From IMG/VR virus record IMGVR_UViG_3300044641_002006, positions 1 to 38,229 of that record: DNA of 38,229 nucleotides; one strand, written 5' to 3'. A model generated the notes under the pieces. The model made no database searches, was not told the DNA's origin, and saw only the letters and a program-made list of their open reading frames with translations. Of this stretch, positions 31,976-38,229 are shown in pieces. A program made the translations under genes and the position numbers. Source of the DNA: a virus. Position 1 is the stretch's first letter, and the number at the start of each line of letters is the position of its first letter.

Positions 31976-32572
31976 ATGAAGGTGCTGGTAGCGTGCGAAT
32001 ACAGCGGGACGGTAAGGGATGCGTTCATCGCAGCAGGACATGACGCCATGTCGTGCGACCTGCTTCCGACCGATGCGCCTGGGCCTCACTATCAAGGCGA
32101 CGTGAGGGACATCATCAACGGTGGGTGGGACTTGATGGTGGCTCACCCTCCCTGCACCTACCTCTCGGTCAGCGGCATGCACTGGACCACGCGAGGACTG
32201 CGTGACCCGAAGCTGACTGAAGACGCGCTCGCGTTCGTGCGCCTGCTCATGGACGCACCCATCCCCCGCATCGCCATCGAGAATCCTGTCAGCGTCATCT
32301 CGTCCCGCATCCGGAAGCCCGACCAGATCGTACAGCCTTACGAGTACGGGCACGACGCATCGAAGAAGACGTGCCTGTGGCTCAATGGGCTCCCGCTGCT
32401 CACACCCATCGAGTACGTCGAGCCACGCATCATCAACGGGAAGAAGCGGTGGGGTAACCAGTGCGACTCTGGTCAGAACAAGCTGGGCCCCAGCGATGAC
32501 CGCTGGAAGATTCGAAGCGAAACCTTTATCGGCATCGCGCAGGCGATGGCATCTCAATGGAGCAAGGCATGA
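31976..32572 (+). CDS. C5-methylase-like phage protein, 198 aa
   Basis: The open frame extends upstream to 31580 over the ERF gene, but ATG 31976 (GGGGAGG RBS, MKVLVACEYSGTVRDAF) is the evident start. It shares with cytosine-C5 methylases an N-terminal SAM-site-like ACEYSG (6-11), a PC motif in HPPCTYLS (57-64), and IENP (101-104) in place of ENV. It lacks the large target-recognition domain and ends early, so it is much shorter than usual MTases (over 300 aa). Many phages carry such a protein annotated as DNA methylase; true activity is unclear. First gene of the operon with resolvase, primase and helicase; RuvC start overlaps its stop. Confidence 0.8.
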   Translation: MKVLVACEYSGTVRDAFIAAGHDAMSCDLLPTDAPGPHYQGDVRDIINGGWDLMVAHPPCTYLSVSGMHWTTRGLRDPKLTEDALAFVRLLMDAPIPRIAIENPVSVISSRIRKPDQIVQPYEYGHDASKKTCLWLNGLPLLTPIEYVEPRIINGKKRWGNQCDSGQNKLGPSDDRWKIRSETFIGIAQAMASQWSKA

Positions 32573-33078
32573 TCGTCGTAGGTATCGACCCTGGTCTGCA
32601 CGGTGGCATCGTCGCCCTGCGTGGAGACGACGTGCTCCATCGCTGGTCTGCGGATGACCCGATGGCACCCTACGTTCTGCGCGGGAACGTCATCCCCAGC
32701 ATCGTGCGCGAGTACCTGATGCAGGCGAAGAACGAGGCTGCGCTTACTGGCGAGGTCTTCCGTGTCGTCGTGGAGGAGCAGCAGACCCGACCGATGGAGG
32801 GTCGCGTCGGTGCGTTCAACTGCGGAAAGAACTGGGGCCGCATCCTCGGGGTCTGCCACGACATCCCGGTGCTGGAGGTGTCTCCGGCGGTGTGGTCCCG
32901 CGCCATCCTCGGCACGCCTCCCGCTGGTGGGTGGCATGGTGCTGAGAAGAAGGACGCCGCCATCGCTTTAGTTCGGACACGCTTGCCTGGACTTTCTTTG
33001 CAGAAAGGTCGCAGCCGCAAGCCGCACGACGGACTTGCCGACGCGGCGTGCCTTGCTATGTGGGGCCAGTCGCAGTGA
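32569..33078 (+). CDS. RuvC-like Holliday-junction resolvase, 169 aa
   Basis: ATG 32569 overlaps the upstream stop (ATGA) and has GGAG six bases before; another ATG four codons earlier is possible. RNase H-fold motifs: GIDPG with D7 (first strand), VVVEEQQ with E69/E70, and KPHDGLADA with D154 and D158, the four acidic metal ligands typical of RuvC-like and phage-type resolvases. Size about 170 aa is normal. It cuts branched DNA formed by ERF-driven recombination and clears the concatemer for packaging. It lies between a methylase-like gene and the primase. Confidence 0.9.
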   Translation: MIVVGIDPGLHGGIVALRGDDVLHRWSADDPMAPYVLRGNVIPSIVREYLMQAKNEAALTGEVFRVVVEEQQTRPMEGRVGAFNCGKNWGRILGVCHDIPVLEVSPAVWSRAILGTPPAGGWHGAEKKDAAIALVRTRLPGLSLQKGRSRKPHDGLADAACLAMWGQSQ

Positions 33079-33166
33079 TGGATTCTCTCCCCATCATGAC
33101 GGCTAGGGCAGGGTCGCTGGGGCAAGGGTTCGTGGTGGGATCCTCCGGCGGCACCTGCCCATCTTC
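33079..33166. other. 88-nt gap before primase, no gene seen
   Basis: Only a very short frame (ATG 33096 to TGA at about 33179) is present. No promoter boxes or hairpin stand out. No clear RBS precedes ATG 33167, so the primase start may be weak or lie at ATG 33179. Confidence 0.4.
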
Positions 33167-34216
33167 ATGCGTGCTCGCATGACGTGGCTTGACCAGGCGC
33201 GTGACCTGCGCGCTGATACTGTCGTCGCTGCGGCAGGAGAACGCCTCGACGTGCGCCGTCGTGGCTTCGGGCCGTGCCCGTGGTGTGCTGCTGACCAGCG
33301 GTCGAGCAAGGACAAGCGCCCGCCTGTGATGTGGGACAAGGGTGGCTCTGCGTGCAAGTGCATCAGCTGCGGTGTCTACGGCAGCGGCTTGTGGGTAGCT
33401 GCTGGCCTTGTCTTCGGTCGAGGCCCGCGCACGGGGGACAACTGGCGACCCGTCCGAGACTGGCTCATTGCAAGCCGTCTCGTTGATGGTGACCTGAACT
33501 ATCAATCCGGACTTGATGGTTCGCATCCGCGCCTGTCGCCTCGTCCCGCACCCGTGGTCGTGGCTGAACTGCCTCCACCTCCTGCCGACGAGGTCGTCGC
33601 GTTCCTTCGTTCTCATTCTCGACGTATCGAGAACGTGCCCGCCGTCGCCGCTTACCTCACCTCGCGCAGCATCCCCCTCGATGCACCGTGCGCTGCGCTG
33701 GTTGCAACCGAGAACGAGTGGCCAGACTGGTGGTCGTGGGGGACGGAGTTCCCCCTCGTCGTCGGCGGCTACGACGGGCACGGCCACCTCCGCTCAGTCC
33801 ACGCTCGCGCTATCCGCGAGGACACCAAGGGTAAGACGCGCTGGCCCCGTGGCTACGCTGCTGGCTGGCTCTTCCTCGACCCGTGGAAGGCACGGCCCAT
33901 GCTCCAAGGCGAGGCCACGGAGGTCGAGCGCATCGTGATAGTTGAAGGGCTCACGGACTACCTTGCCGTCGCTGCCCACGCGAGGCACGATACACGGCTG
34001 GCAGTCATCGGCGGCACGGCAGGTTCGTGGCGTCACCTCGGAGACGCACGCTTGCCCCCTCGCTCGACCGTCTACATCGCGACCGACAACGACCCGACAG
34101 GCGACAAGTACGCCTCGGAGATCGCAGCGGTCCTCGCTCACCACGATTGCAGGCGCGTCCACCTCACGCAGCCTGCTGCACCAGCCACCACCACAGGAGA
34201 GAACGTAGATGTCTGA
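33167..34216 (+). CDS. DNA primase with zinc finger and TOPRIM domain, 349 aa
   Basis: N-terminal zinc finger: C37-x2-C40 and C65-x2-C68 (an additional C63) typical of CHC2-like primases. Middle part with helical section; TOPRIM: VEGLTD (259-264, catalytic E260) and ATDNDPTGD with D307 and D309. This arrangement is that of phage primases that make RNA primers. Start 33167 is chosen by frame; ATG 33179 gives MTWLDQARDLRAD and may be the true start. Its end overlaps the helicase start by 8 nt, so primase and helicase are co-translated and probably form a replisome pair. Confidence 0.88.
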   Translation: MRARMTWLDQARDLRADTVVAAAGERLDVRRRGFGPCPWCAADQRSSKDKRPPVMWDKGGSACKCISCGVYGSGLWVAAGLVFGRGPRTGDNWRPVRDWLIASRLVDGDLNYQSGLDGSHPRLSPRPAPVVVAELPPPPADEVVAFLRSHSRRIENVPAVAAYLTSRSIPLDAPCAALVATENEWPDWWSWGTEFPLVVGGYDGHGHLRSVHARAIREDTKGKTRWPRGYAAGWLFLDPWKARPMLQGEATEVERIVIVEGLTDYLAVAAHARHDTRLAVIGGTAGSWRHLGDARLPPRSTVYIATDNDPTGDKYASEIAAVLAHHDCRRVHLTQPAAPATTTGENVDV

Positions 34217-36476
34217 TGACCTCGGAGCACGCCTAGCAGGCGGCGCTCGCCTCGATGACCTGCTCGCACAGAGCGTGGATGCCCGCGACCTCGGCAACGA
34301 GAAGACCAGGAAGAAGCTGGCGACATGGGCCGTAGCCTCGCTACGCGAATGGGCAGGCAACCTCGACACCATCACCTCGCGCGATGCGATGAACCAGTGG
34401 ACGAACATCGCCACGCAGAAGCTCCTCCTCGGTCTGGCCTGCCAGTACGTCGAGGACCAGAACGCGCTGACCAGGGACATCCTCGCCGTGCAGCAGCGGC
34501 AGGGCTTCCGCAAGTGGGGCGAGACGTTGCTTCGCCAGCTCAGACTGGAGTCTGACGGCGTCAAGCGTGCCGCTCGTCGTGACGGTGCAGGCAAGCCGTC
34601 GCAGGGGAAGCGCATCGTCTCCCTGCTGGAGCGCGTCGAGGACCAGCTCGCGGACATCAAGGAAGGGCTCGACCTCCCCGATGACCTGAGTGTCCCGGTC
34701 GGGTGGCGTCTCAACTCCGGCGGCATCTGGCGCGTGCAGATGGACTCGCAGGGCGAGGAGCAGGCCGAGAACATCTCGCGCGTCCCGATTATTGTTACCG
34801 GGATACTTCGGGATAGTTCCGGCGACGGGAGCCAAGTCATCATCCGGTGGCGTAGCCGTGGCGTGTGGCGCAGCTACGTGTGCGACCGCAAGGTGGTAGC
34901 CATCGCGCGCAACCTCGCGGAGCTGGCGCAGTTCGACCTCCCGGTGTCGTCGCAGTCTGCACCGCAGCTCGTCGGCTGGTTCGAGGCGTTCATGGTGGCG
35001 AACGACTCGTCCCTACCAGAGGCTCGCGTCTCCTCGCACCTTGGCTGGCAGGGCACGAACGACTTCCTCTGGGGTCGCAACCGCATCACCATCGACGGCG
35101 TCGAGAACGCATCGCTCGACAACAAGTGGGACGAGGCGGGCCTCCACCTCAACACGCACAAGCCTGGTGCGTCGGCTATCGCCAGCGGCTACCGCGAGGC
35201 GGGGGACTTCGAGACGTGGAAGGCGCTCGTCCAGAACCTGCGTCCGCACCCTCGCTTCGGTCTGCTCCTGTACGCCAGCCTCGCAGCACCCATCCTCCGC
35301 GTGCTCCCGGAAGCTCCGAACTTCTGCCTCGACCTCGCCGGAGAGACAAGCCGTGGCAAGACCACGTCGCTGCGTCTGGCTGCGTCGGTGTGGGGCATGC
35401 CCTCGGAGCGTGATGGTGGCCTCATCTGGTCATGGGATGCGACGCCTACGTGGATCGAGCGCACCGCTGCGATGTGCTCCGACCTCCCGCTCATCCTCGA
35501 TGACTCCAAGCGGGCCAAGCCTGAGCGCGTGTCGGGTATCGTCTACTCGGTCGCCCAGGGCGTGGGCCGTGGGCGCGGCACCATCGCGGGCCAGCAGGAG
35601 ATGAGCAAGTGGCGCACCGTGCTCATCTCCACGGGCGAGGCACCGCTCACCCACTACGCGACGGAGGGTGGAGCGTCGGCGCGTATCCTCTCGCTCTGGG
35701 GTAGCCCCTTCCGCAACGACGGGACGGACCACGGGAAGATCGCCCGCGTCATCGCGCGCGTGTGCCATGAGCACTACGGCCACCTCGGTCCTCGCATCGT
35801 GCAGATGCTGATGGACCCTGACGTGCAGGCTGCGTGCAAGCAAGAGTACTACGACGCCGTCGATAGGTGGTCCAAGCTGATGACCTCGTCGCCTGTCGGT
35901 GCGCGCCTCTCGCAGTACCTCGGCGTGCTGAGCGTGGCCGAGTTTCTGTACCTGCGTGCCGGGATGCCCGCCTTCGTGGATAGCCCGCTCGCGGAAGCCT
36001 ACTCGGTCCTGCGCGTCAGCATCATGGCGTCCGACCGTGCTGCGTCGGCGGTTATCGACATCCTCAACTGGGCGATGTCCGAGACGCCGCAGCACATCGC
36101 GCGCGACCAGGAGCTGGAGCCTCCGCTCGCCTGCCTCGGCAAGTGGAGCGGCTACGGAGAGGACGGGCGCGGGTGGGATACCTGCTACATCCTGTACAGG
36201 ACGGTGAAGGACAACCTCACGAAGATGGGGTACGACGCGGCGGCGGTGTTGTCGACCTGGTCCGAACGCGGGTGGATCCTCACCGACAAGAACACGTCGT
36301 CGCCTACCAAAACCAGCAACATGCCCCGGTCCCGCATGTCCGCGCGCTTCGTGGCCATCACGCGACAGGGCTACGAGGGCGCGCACCGCGCTCAGCAGCA
36401 GGACATCGAGCGCGAGACGAAGGAAGAGCTAAAGCGCCGCGAGGTCGAGGTGGAGCAGCAAGGCATCTGGGGTTAG
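34209..36476 (+). CDS. DUF927-type replicative helicase/ATPase, 755 aa
   Basis: DUF927 region (about residues 175-560): N-terminal beta section (WRLNSGGIWRVQMDSQGEEQ) and FDLP/SHLGWQG block, then a P-loop GETSRGKT (378-385, K384/T385) and Walker B LPLILDD (426-432, acidic D431/D432). Conserved following block includes VYSVAQGVGRGRG and RTVLISTGEAPL, typical of DUF927 helicases. The C-terminal 200 residues contain helical modules ending in a basic coiled region. The N-terminal 170 residues are helical and may bind the primase. RBS AGGAGAG; start overlaps the primase end. It probably unwinds the phage replication fork; polymerase must come from elsewhere. Confidence 0.9.
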   Translation: MSDDLGARLAGGARLDDLLAQSVDARDLGNEKTRKKLATWAVASLREWAGNLDTITSRDAMNQWTNIATQKLLLGLACQYVEDQNALTRDILAVQQRQGFRKWGETLLRQLRLESDGVKRAARRDGAGKPSQGKRIVSLLERVEDQLADIKEGLDLPDDLSVPVGWRLNSGGIWRVQMDSQGEEQAENISRVPIIVTGILRDSSGDGSQVIIRWRSRGVWRSYVCDRKVVAIARNLAELAQFDLPVSSQSAPQLVGWFEAFMVANDSSLPEARVSSHLGWQGTNDFLWGRNRITIDGVENASLDNKWDEAGLHLNTHKPGASAIASGYREAGDFETWKALVQNLRPHPRFGLLLYASLAAPILRVLPEAPNFCLDLAGETSRGKTTSLRLAASVWGMPSERDGGLIWSWDATPTWIERTAAMCSDLPLILDDSKRAKPERVSGIVYSVAQGVGRGRGTIAGQQEMSKWRTVLISTGEAPLTHYATEGGASARILSLWGSPFRNDGTDHGKIARVIARVCHEHYGHLGPRIVQMLMDPDVQAACKQEYYDAVDRWSKLMTSSPVGARLSQYLGVLSVAEFLYLRAGMPAFVDSPLAEAYSVLRVSIMASDRAASAVIDILNWAMSETPQHIARDQELEPPLACLGKWSGYGEDGRGWDTCYILYRTVKDNLTKMGYDAAAVLSTWSERGWILTDKNTSSPTKTSNMPRSRMSARFVAITRQGYEGAHRAQQQDIERETKEELKRREVEVEQQGIWG

Positions 36477-36516
36477 TCCTCGCGAGCCCTTGGAACTGAA
36501 CCTCTCCAACGGCAAA

Positions 36517-36548
36517 GCCCCCGGCCAGCATGGTGCTGAACCGGGGGC
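36517..36548. terminator. Bidirectional GC-rich hairpin between convergent operons
   Basis: Arms GCCCCCGG (36517-36524) and CCGGGGGC (36541-36548); loop can form an inner CAGCA-TGG-TGCTG stem. Located between the helicase stop (36476) and the end of the small minus operon (36567). T-rich tails are short on both sides (CCTCTTG and CTTTG), so termination may be partial but could serve both directions. Confidence 0.7.
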
Positions 36549-36566
36549 CTCTTGTACGCGGCTTGT

Positions 36567-36803
36567 CTACTCGCCGTCGAGCAGCGCGCGGGCTGCGCTC
36601 TTCCGCTCCGCGCGCACGGCGTCAGCCTCACGCCGGGAACCGATGACGGCGTAGGCTTCGCGCGCGAGGAGGGAGCGCACCCACGCCTGCATGGGGAGCC
36701 CTGCCGCTTTCGCGGCTTCGTGGAACAGCTCGCGCTCCGCGTCGGTGACCTGCACGACGAGCTGCTTGGGGCGCGTGCGGTTCTGGGTCTGGTGAAGGGT
36801 CAT
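36567..36803 (-). CDS. Ribbon-helix-helix-like small protein, 78 aa
   Basis: Basic N-terminus (MTLHQTQNRTRPKQ) then strand LVVQVTDAERE and two helices (LFHEAAKAAGLPMQAWVRSL / READAVRAERKS). Strand-helix-helix fits an RHH/MobC-like or DUF1778-like DNA-binding fold. Last of a tightly spaced minus operon; start overlaps the previous stop by 4 nt. Could be an autoregulator of this small-gene cluster, or an antitoxin-like regulator without an obvious toxin. Confidence 0.75.
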   Translation of the reverse strand: MTLHQTQNRTRPKQLVVQVTDAERELFHEAAKAAGLPMQAWVRSLLAREAYAVIGSRREADAVRAERKSAARALLDGE

Positions 36804-37033
36804 GCCTCGTCCTCCTCGTCCGCTGCGGCCAGCTCGCGCAGCATGCCAGCCGCGCCCTCCAGCATGTTGATGGCCAGATCCGCGTCGCAGTAGCCCTGCT
36901 CGTCAGGCTCAAGGCACAGCGCGGCGTACAGGACCACCTGACGAACGACGGCGACCTGGTCCCGCTCGCTTGGGTCGATGGTGAAGGTGATCTCGCGCGC
37001 GGTCTGCACGTCTGGCGTGGTGGTGGTGGTCAT
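36800..37033 (-). CDS. Small acidic unknown protein, 77 aa
   Basis: Starts MTTTTTPDVQTAREITFTID; strand REITFTIDPSE and helices (VAVVRQVVLYAALCLEPDEQ), then acidic tail AAADEEDEA. No family recognised. ATGA-type overlaps on both sides place it in a single mRNA with neighbours. Strong acidity is seen in DNA-mimic and other host-takeover proteins but does not prove such a role. Confidence 0.72.
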   Translation of the reverse strand: MTTTTTPDVQTAREITFTIDPSERDQVAVVRQVVLYAALCLEPDEQGYCDADLAINMLEGAAGMLRELAAADEEDEA

Positions 37034-37215
37034 GCTTCTCCTCGGCTGTTGTAGCGGGTGAGCGCGCGCGACACGTCGAGGTACGCGCGTGCTCGTTCAG
37101 TGTTCCCTCGGATGGCTTCGGCAAGCGCCAGCGTGGCGGGCACGCCAGGGTCACGCTTGTCGAACAGGCGGGTCAACTCGGCAGGACCGAGTATCGTCAG
37201 GGTGTCGAGCCTCAT
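37030..37215 (-). CDS. Small unknown protein, 61 aa
   Basis: MRLDTLTILGPAELTRLFDK followed by a helical region (ATLALAEAIRGNTERARAYL) and basic end. Overlaps both neighbouring genes by 4 nt. No family recognised; no membrane or signal segment. Confidence 0.68.
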   Translation of the reverse strand: MRLDTLTILGPAELTRLFDKRDPGVPATLALAEAIRGNTERARAYLDVSRALTRYNSRGEA

Positions 37216-37466
37216 GGCAGCATGTCTCCGTCGTAGTCAGCATGCTTGGTCTGCGCGTAGACGCGCGCGGCAAGCTCCATCGCGTAGTCACGCTCTCGCG
37301 CTTCGCCTTGAATGTGCGGGCGGTCGAGGTCGGACCAGAGGATCTGGTAGACCCACATGCCCGAGTATGCGCGCGTCACGTAGAGGACAGCGTCCTCGCG
37401 CCAAGCGCATACGCCATCGCAGGAGCGCCGCCAGCCAGCAGACCGGACGTGATCGTAGTTCGGCAT
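37212..37466 (-). CDS. Small unknown protein, 84 aa
   Basis: ATG 37466 lies 2 nt after the previous stop and follows GAGG; an in-frame extension to 37511 would overlap the neighbour and is less likely. Starts MPNYDHVRSAGWRRSCDGVC; a beta part WREDAVLYVTRAYSGMWVYQ, then helix DYAMELAARVYAQTKHADYD. The beta-beta-alpha arrangement with aromatic residues may be a small interaction domain. No family recognised. Confidence 0.7.
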   Translation of the reverse strand: MPNYDHVRSAGWRRSCDGVCAWREDAVLYVTRAYSGMWVYQILWSDLDRPHIQGEARERDYAMELAARVYAQTKHADYDGDMLP

Positions 37467-37468
37467 GG

Positions 37469-37717
37469 TCAGAACCTCACGGTGAAGGGTGCGTAGTCGC
37501 AGGCGTCCCACTCAGGCATGGCCACGACGTAGGCAAGCGCGCGCATCGCGTCGGAGCGGCGGCACCATACGCGCCCGTGCCCCGCGAGGAGCTGGAACAC
37601 GGGCCGTGGCGCGTCCTCCCGCGCGGCCTGTGCAGCTTGCCACCAAGCCGACTGCGCGGGCGTCGTGGGGTTCGGGTCCACGACCAGGAGGCAGCGGCCC
37701 ACGTCAGCGCGCGGCAT
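37469..37717 (-). CDS. Small unknown protein, 82 aa
   Basis: ATG 37717 is used because it lies next to the previous stop (14-nt overlap); the open frame reaches further to 37801 but the added residues are low-complexity. MPRADVGRCLLVVDPNPTTP, then QSAWWQAAQAAREDAPRPVF, and strand AMRALAYVVAMPEWDACDYAP. Alternating alpha/beta pattern. RBS is weak, so translation probably depends on the preceding gene. No family recognised. Confidence 0.62.
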   Translation of the reverse strand: MPRADVGRCLLVVDPNPTTPAQSAWWQAAQAAREDAPRPVFQLLAGHGRVWCRRSDAMRALAYVVAMPEWDACDYAPFTVRF

Positions 37718-37913
37718 GGGCGCGCTCGTTGTAGTCGGACCACACGGTGAGGCGCTCGCGCAGGATCTCCGCGCTGGTAACGCAGCCCTGGGCGAACCCA
37801 CGGGTCCACTCAGCGGCTACGGGTACGTCGTTGACTTCGGCTTGCGCGCGCTGCTCGACAGCTACGCGCTGCAGGAGGTTGATAACCTCCTCGATCTGTT
37901 CCTTCGTGAGCAT
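37704..37913 (-). CDS. Small helical unknown protein, 69 aa
   Basis: MLTKEQIEEVINLLQRVAVE forms a clear amphipathic helix, followed by NDVPVAAEWTRGFAQGCVTS and a C-terminal helix AEILRERLTVWSDYNERA. The ATG follows GGGAGAG. No family recognised. First gene after the hairpin at 37964-37994. Confidence 0.72.
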   Translation of the reverse strand: MLTKEQIEEVINLLQRVAVEQRAQAEVNDVPVAAEWTRGFAQGCVTSAEILRERLTVWSDYNERAHAAR

Positions 37914-37963
37914 GGTGCTCTCTCCCTTGTGGTGGTGGTGACTCGGCTCTAGACCGACTCAGA

Positions 37964-37994
37964 CCCTGCACCGCGCGTGATGCGTAGTGCAGGG
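37964..37994. other. Hairpin in the right-end small-gene cluster
   Basis: Arms CCCTGCAC (37964-37971) and GTGCAGGG (37987-37994) with a 15-nt loop, between the 69-aa and 66-aa genes in a 92-nt gap. The following minus-strand bases do not include a U-run. It may be an attenuator or processing site. Confidence 0.5.
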
Positions 37995-38005
37995 CCTGCG
38001 GCGAA

Positions 38006-38206
38006 CTAGCCTTCGAGCACGCGTCCGACGAGGTGGGCGTGCACCACGGCGGGTGCGACCACGACGAGGCGCGACCGCGCGATCTCTTCCGCTTCCAATC
38101 GGTCGTCGGCGCGGACGAGGATGGCTTGGTCGCCGCCGTCCGCGAGGTAGTTGCGCTCGCGGCGGGAGTCGTGCGGGTGGCCGAAGCTGATCAGGTACAG
38201 GTTCAT
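38006..38206 (-). CDS. Small unknown protein, 66 aa
   Basis: MNLYLISFGHPHDSRRERNY, then AILVRADDRLEAEEIARSRL and a hydrophobic C-terminal strand LVVVAPAVVHAHLVGRVLEG. The order strand-helix-strand suggests a small ferredoxin-like domain. RBS AGGAGCC before the ATG. No family recognised. The next gene upstream lies outside the window. Confidence 0.7.
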   Translation of the reverse strand: MNLYLISFGHPHDSRRERNYLADGGDQAILVRADDRLEAEEIARSRLVVVAPAVVHAHLVGRVLEG

Positions 38207-38229
38207 GGTATCGGGCTCCTGAGTGAGAG

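Noticed and set aside
33096-33179. Small frame before primase
   Set aside because: About 27 codons, no RBS and no recognisable pattern.
37921-37963. Second inverted repeat around CTAGA near 37950
   Set aside because: Arms GACTCGG and CCGACTC are not complementary when checked base by base.

Overview
The window is part of a double-stranded DNA tailed phage (Caudoviricetes). It is densely packed with genes, GC-rich (about 60-68% in the stretches I counted) and has no bacterial housekeeping genes. A terminase-portal-scaffold-capsid block is followed by an adaptor-like protein, a probable tail-nozzle protein and very large internal-type proteins. I see no tape measure, tail sheath or tail-tube gene. 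That layout suggests a short-tailed (podovirus-like) particle; this is inference. No integrase, RNA polymerase, DNA polymerase, tRNA or CRISPR array is visible. The host cannot be named from the sequence; a TTGACG-N17-TAATAG promoter suggests an ordinary bacterial sigma-70-type polymerase.

Layout. (1) 1-22534, minus strand: late packaging and virion operon. In the direction of transcription it runs: 47-aa basic protein, terminase large subunit, portal, zinc-ribbon protein, acidic protein, scaffold, major capsid, small capsid-associated protein, adaptor-like protein, 111-aa protein, nozzle-like protein, two related accessory proteins, glycine-zipper protein, 752-aa protein, and a giant protein of more than 2,145 residues that leaves the window at base 1. 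(2) 22535-22685: divergent control region. (3) 22686-28901, plus strand: a second structural operon of adhesin or fibre-like proteins (one almost pure glycine), a one-helix holin candidate, and an M15-type zinc peptidase endolysin at its end. (4) 28898-31842, minus strand: early operon with ERF annealase, SSB, Gp157-like protein and several small DNA-binding or zinc-binding proteins, driven by a clear promoter at 31878-31906. (5) 31976-36476, plus strand: C5-methylase-like protein, RuvC-like resolvase, zinc-finger/TOPRIM primase and a DUF927-type helicase. (6) 36567-38206, minus strand: a chain of seven small unknown genes, typical of an early host-takeover cluster.

How the genes work together. 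Regions 4 and 5 replicate and recombine the DNA: primase and helicase open and prime forks, SSB and ERF handle single strands, and RuvC resolves branches before packaging. Region 1 builds and fills the head and supplies proteins likely to be ejected into the host. Region 3 supplies receptor-facing parts and lysis.

Most notable: the giant protein carries an ADP-ribosyltransferase-like domain of the polyvalent-protein type. That domain sits exactly in an AT-rich island (43-52% GC in sampled lines against about 65% around it) and has substitutions at two of the three classic catalytic positions. A perfect 17-nt element occurs once on each strand, each copy reading into a structural gene: before the capsid gene and before the fibre operon. 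Long open frames antisense to the late genes are artefacts of GC-rich codon use.
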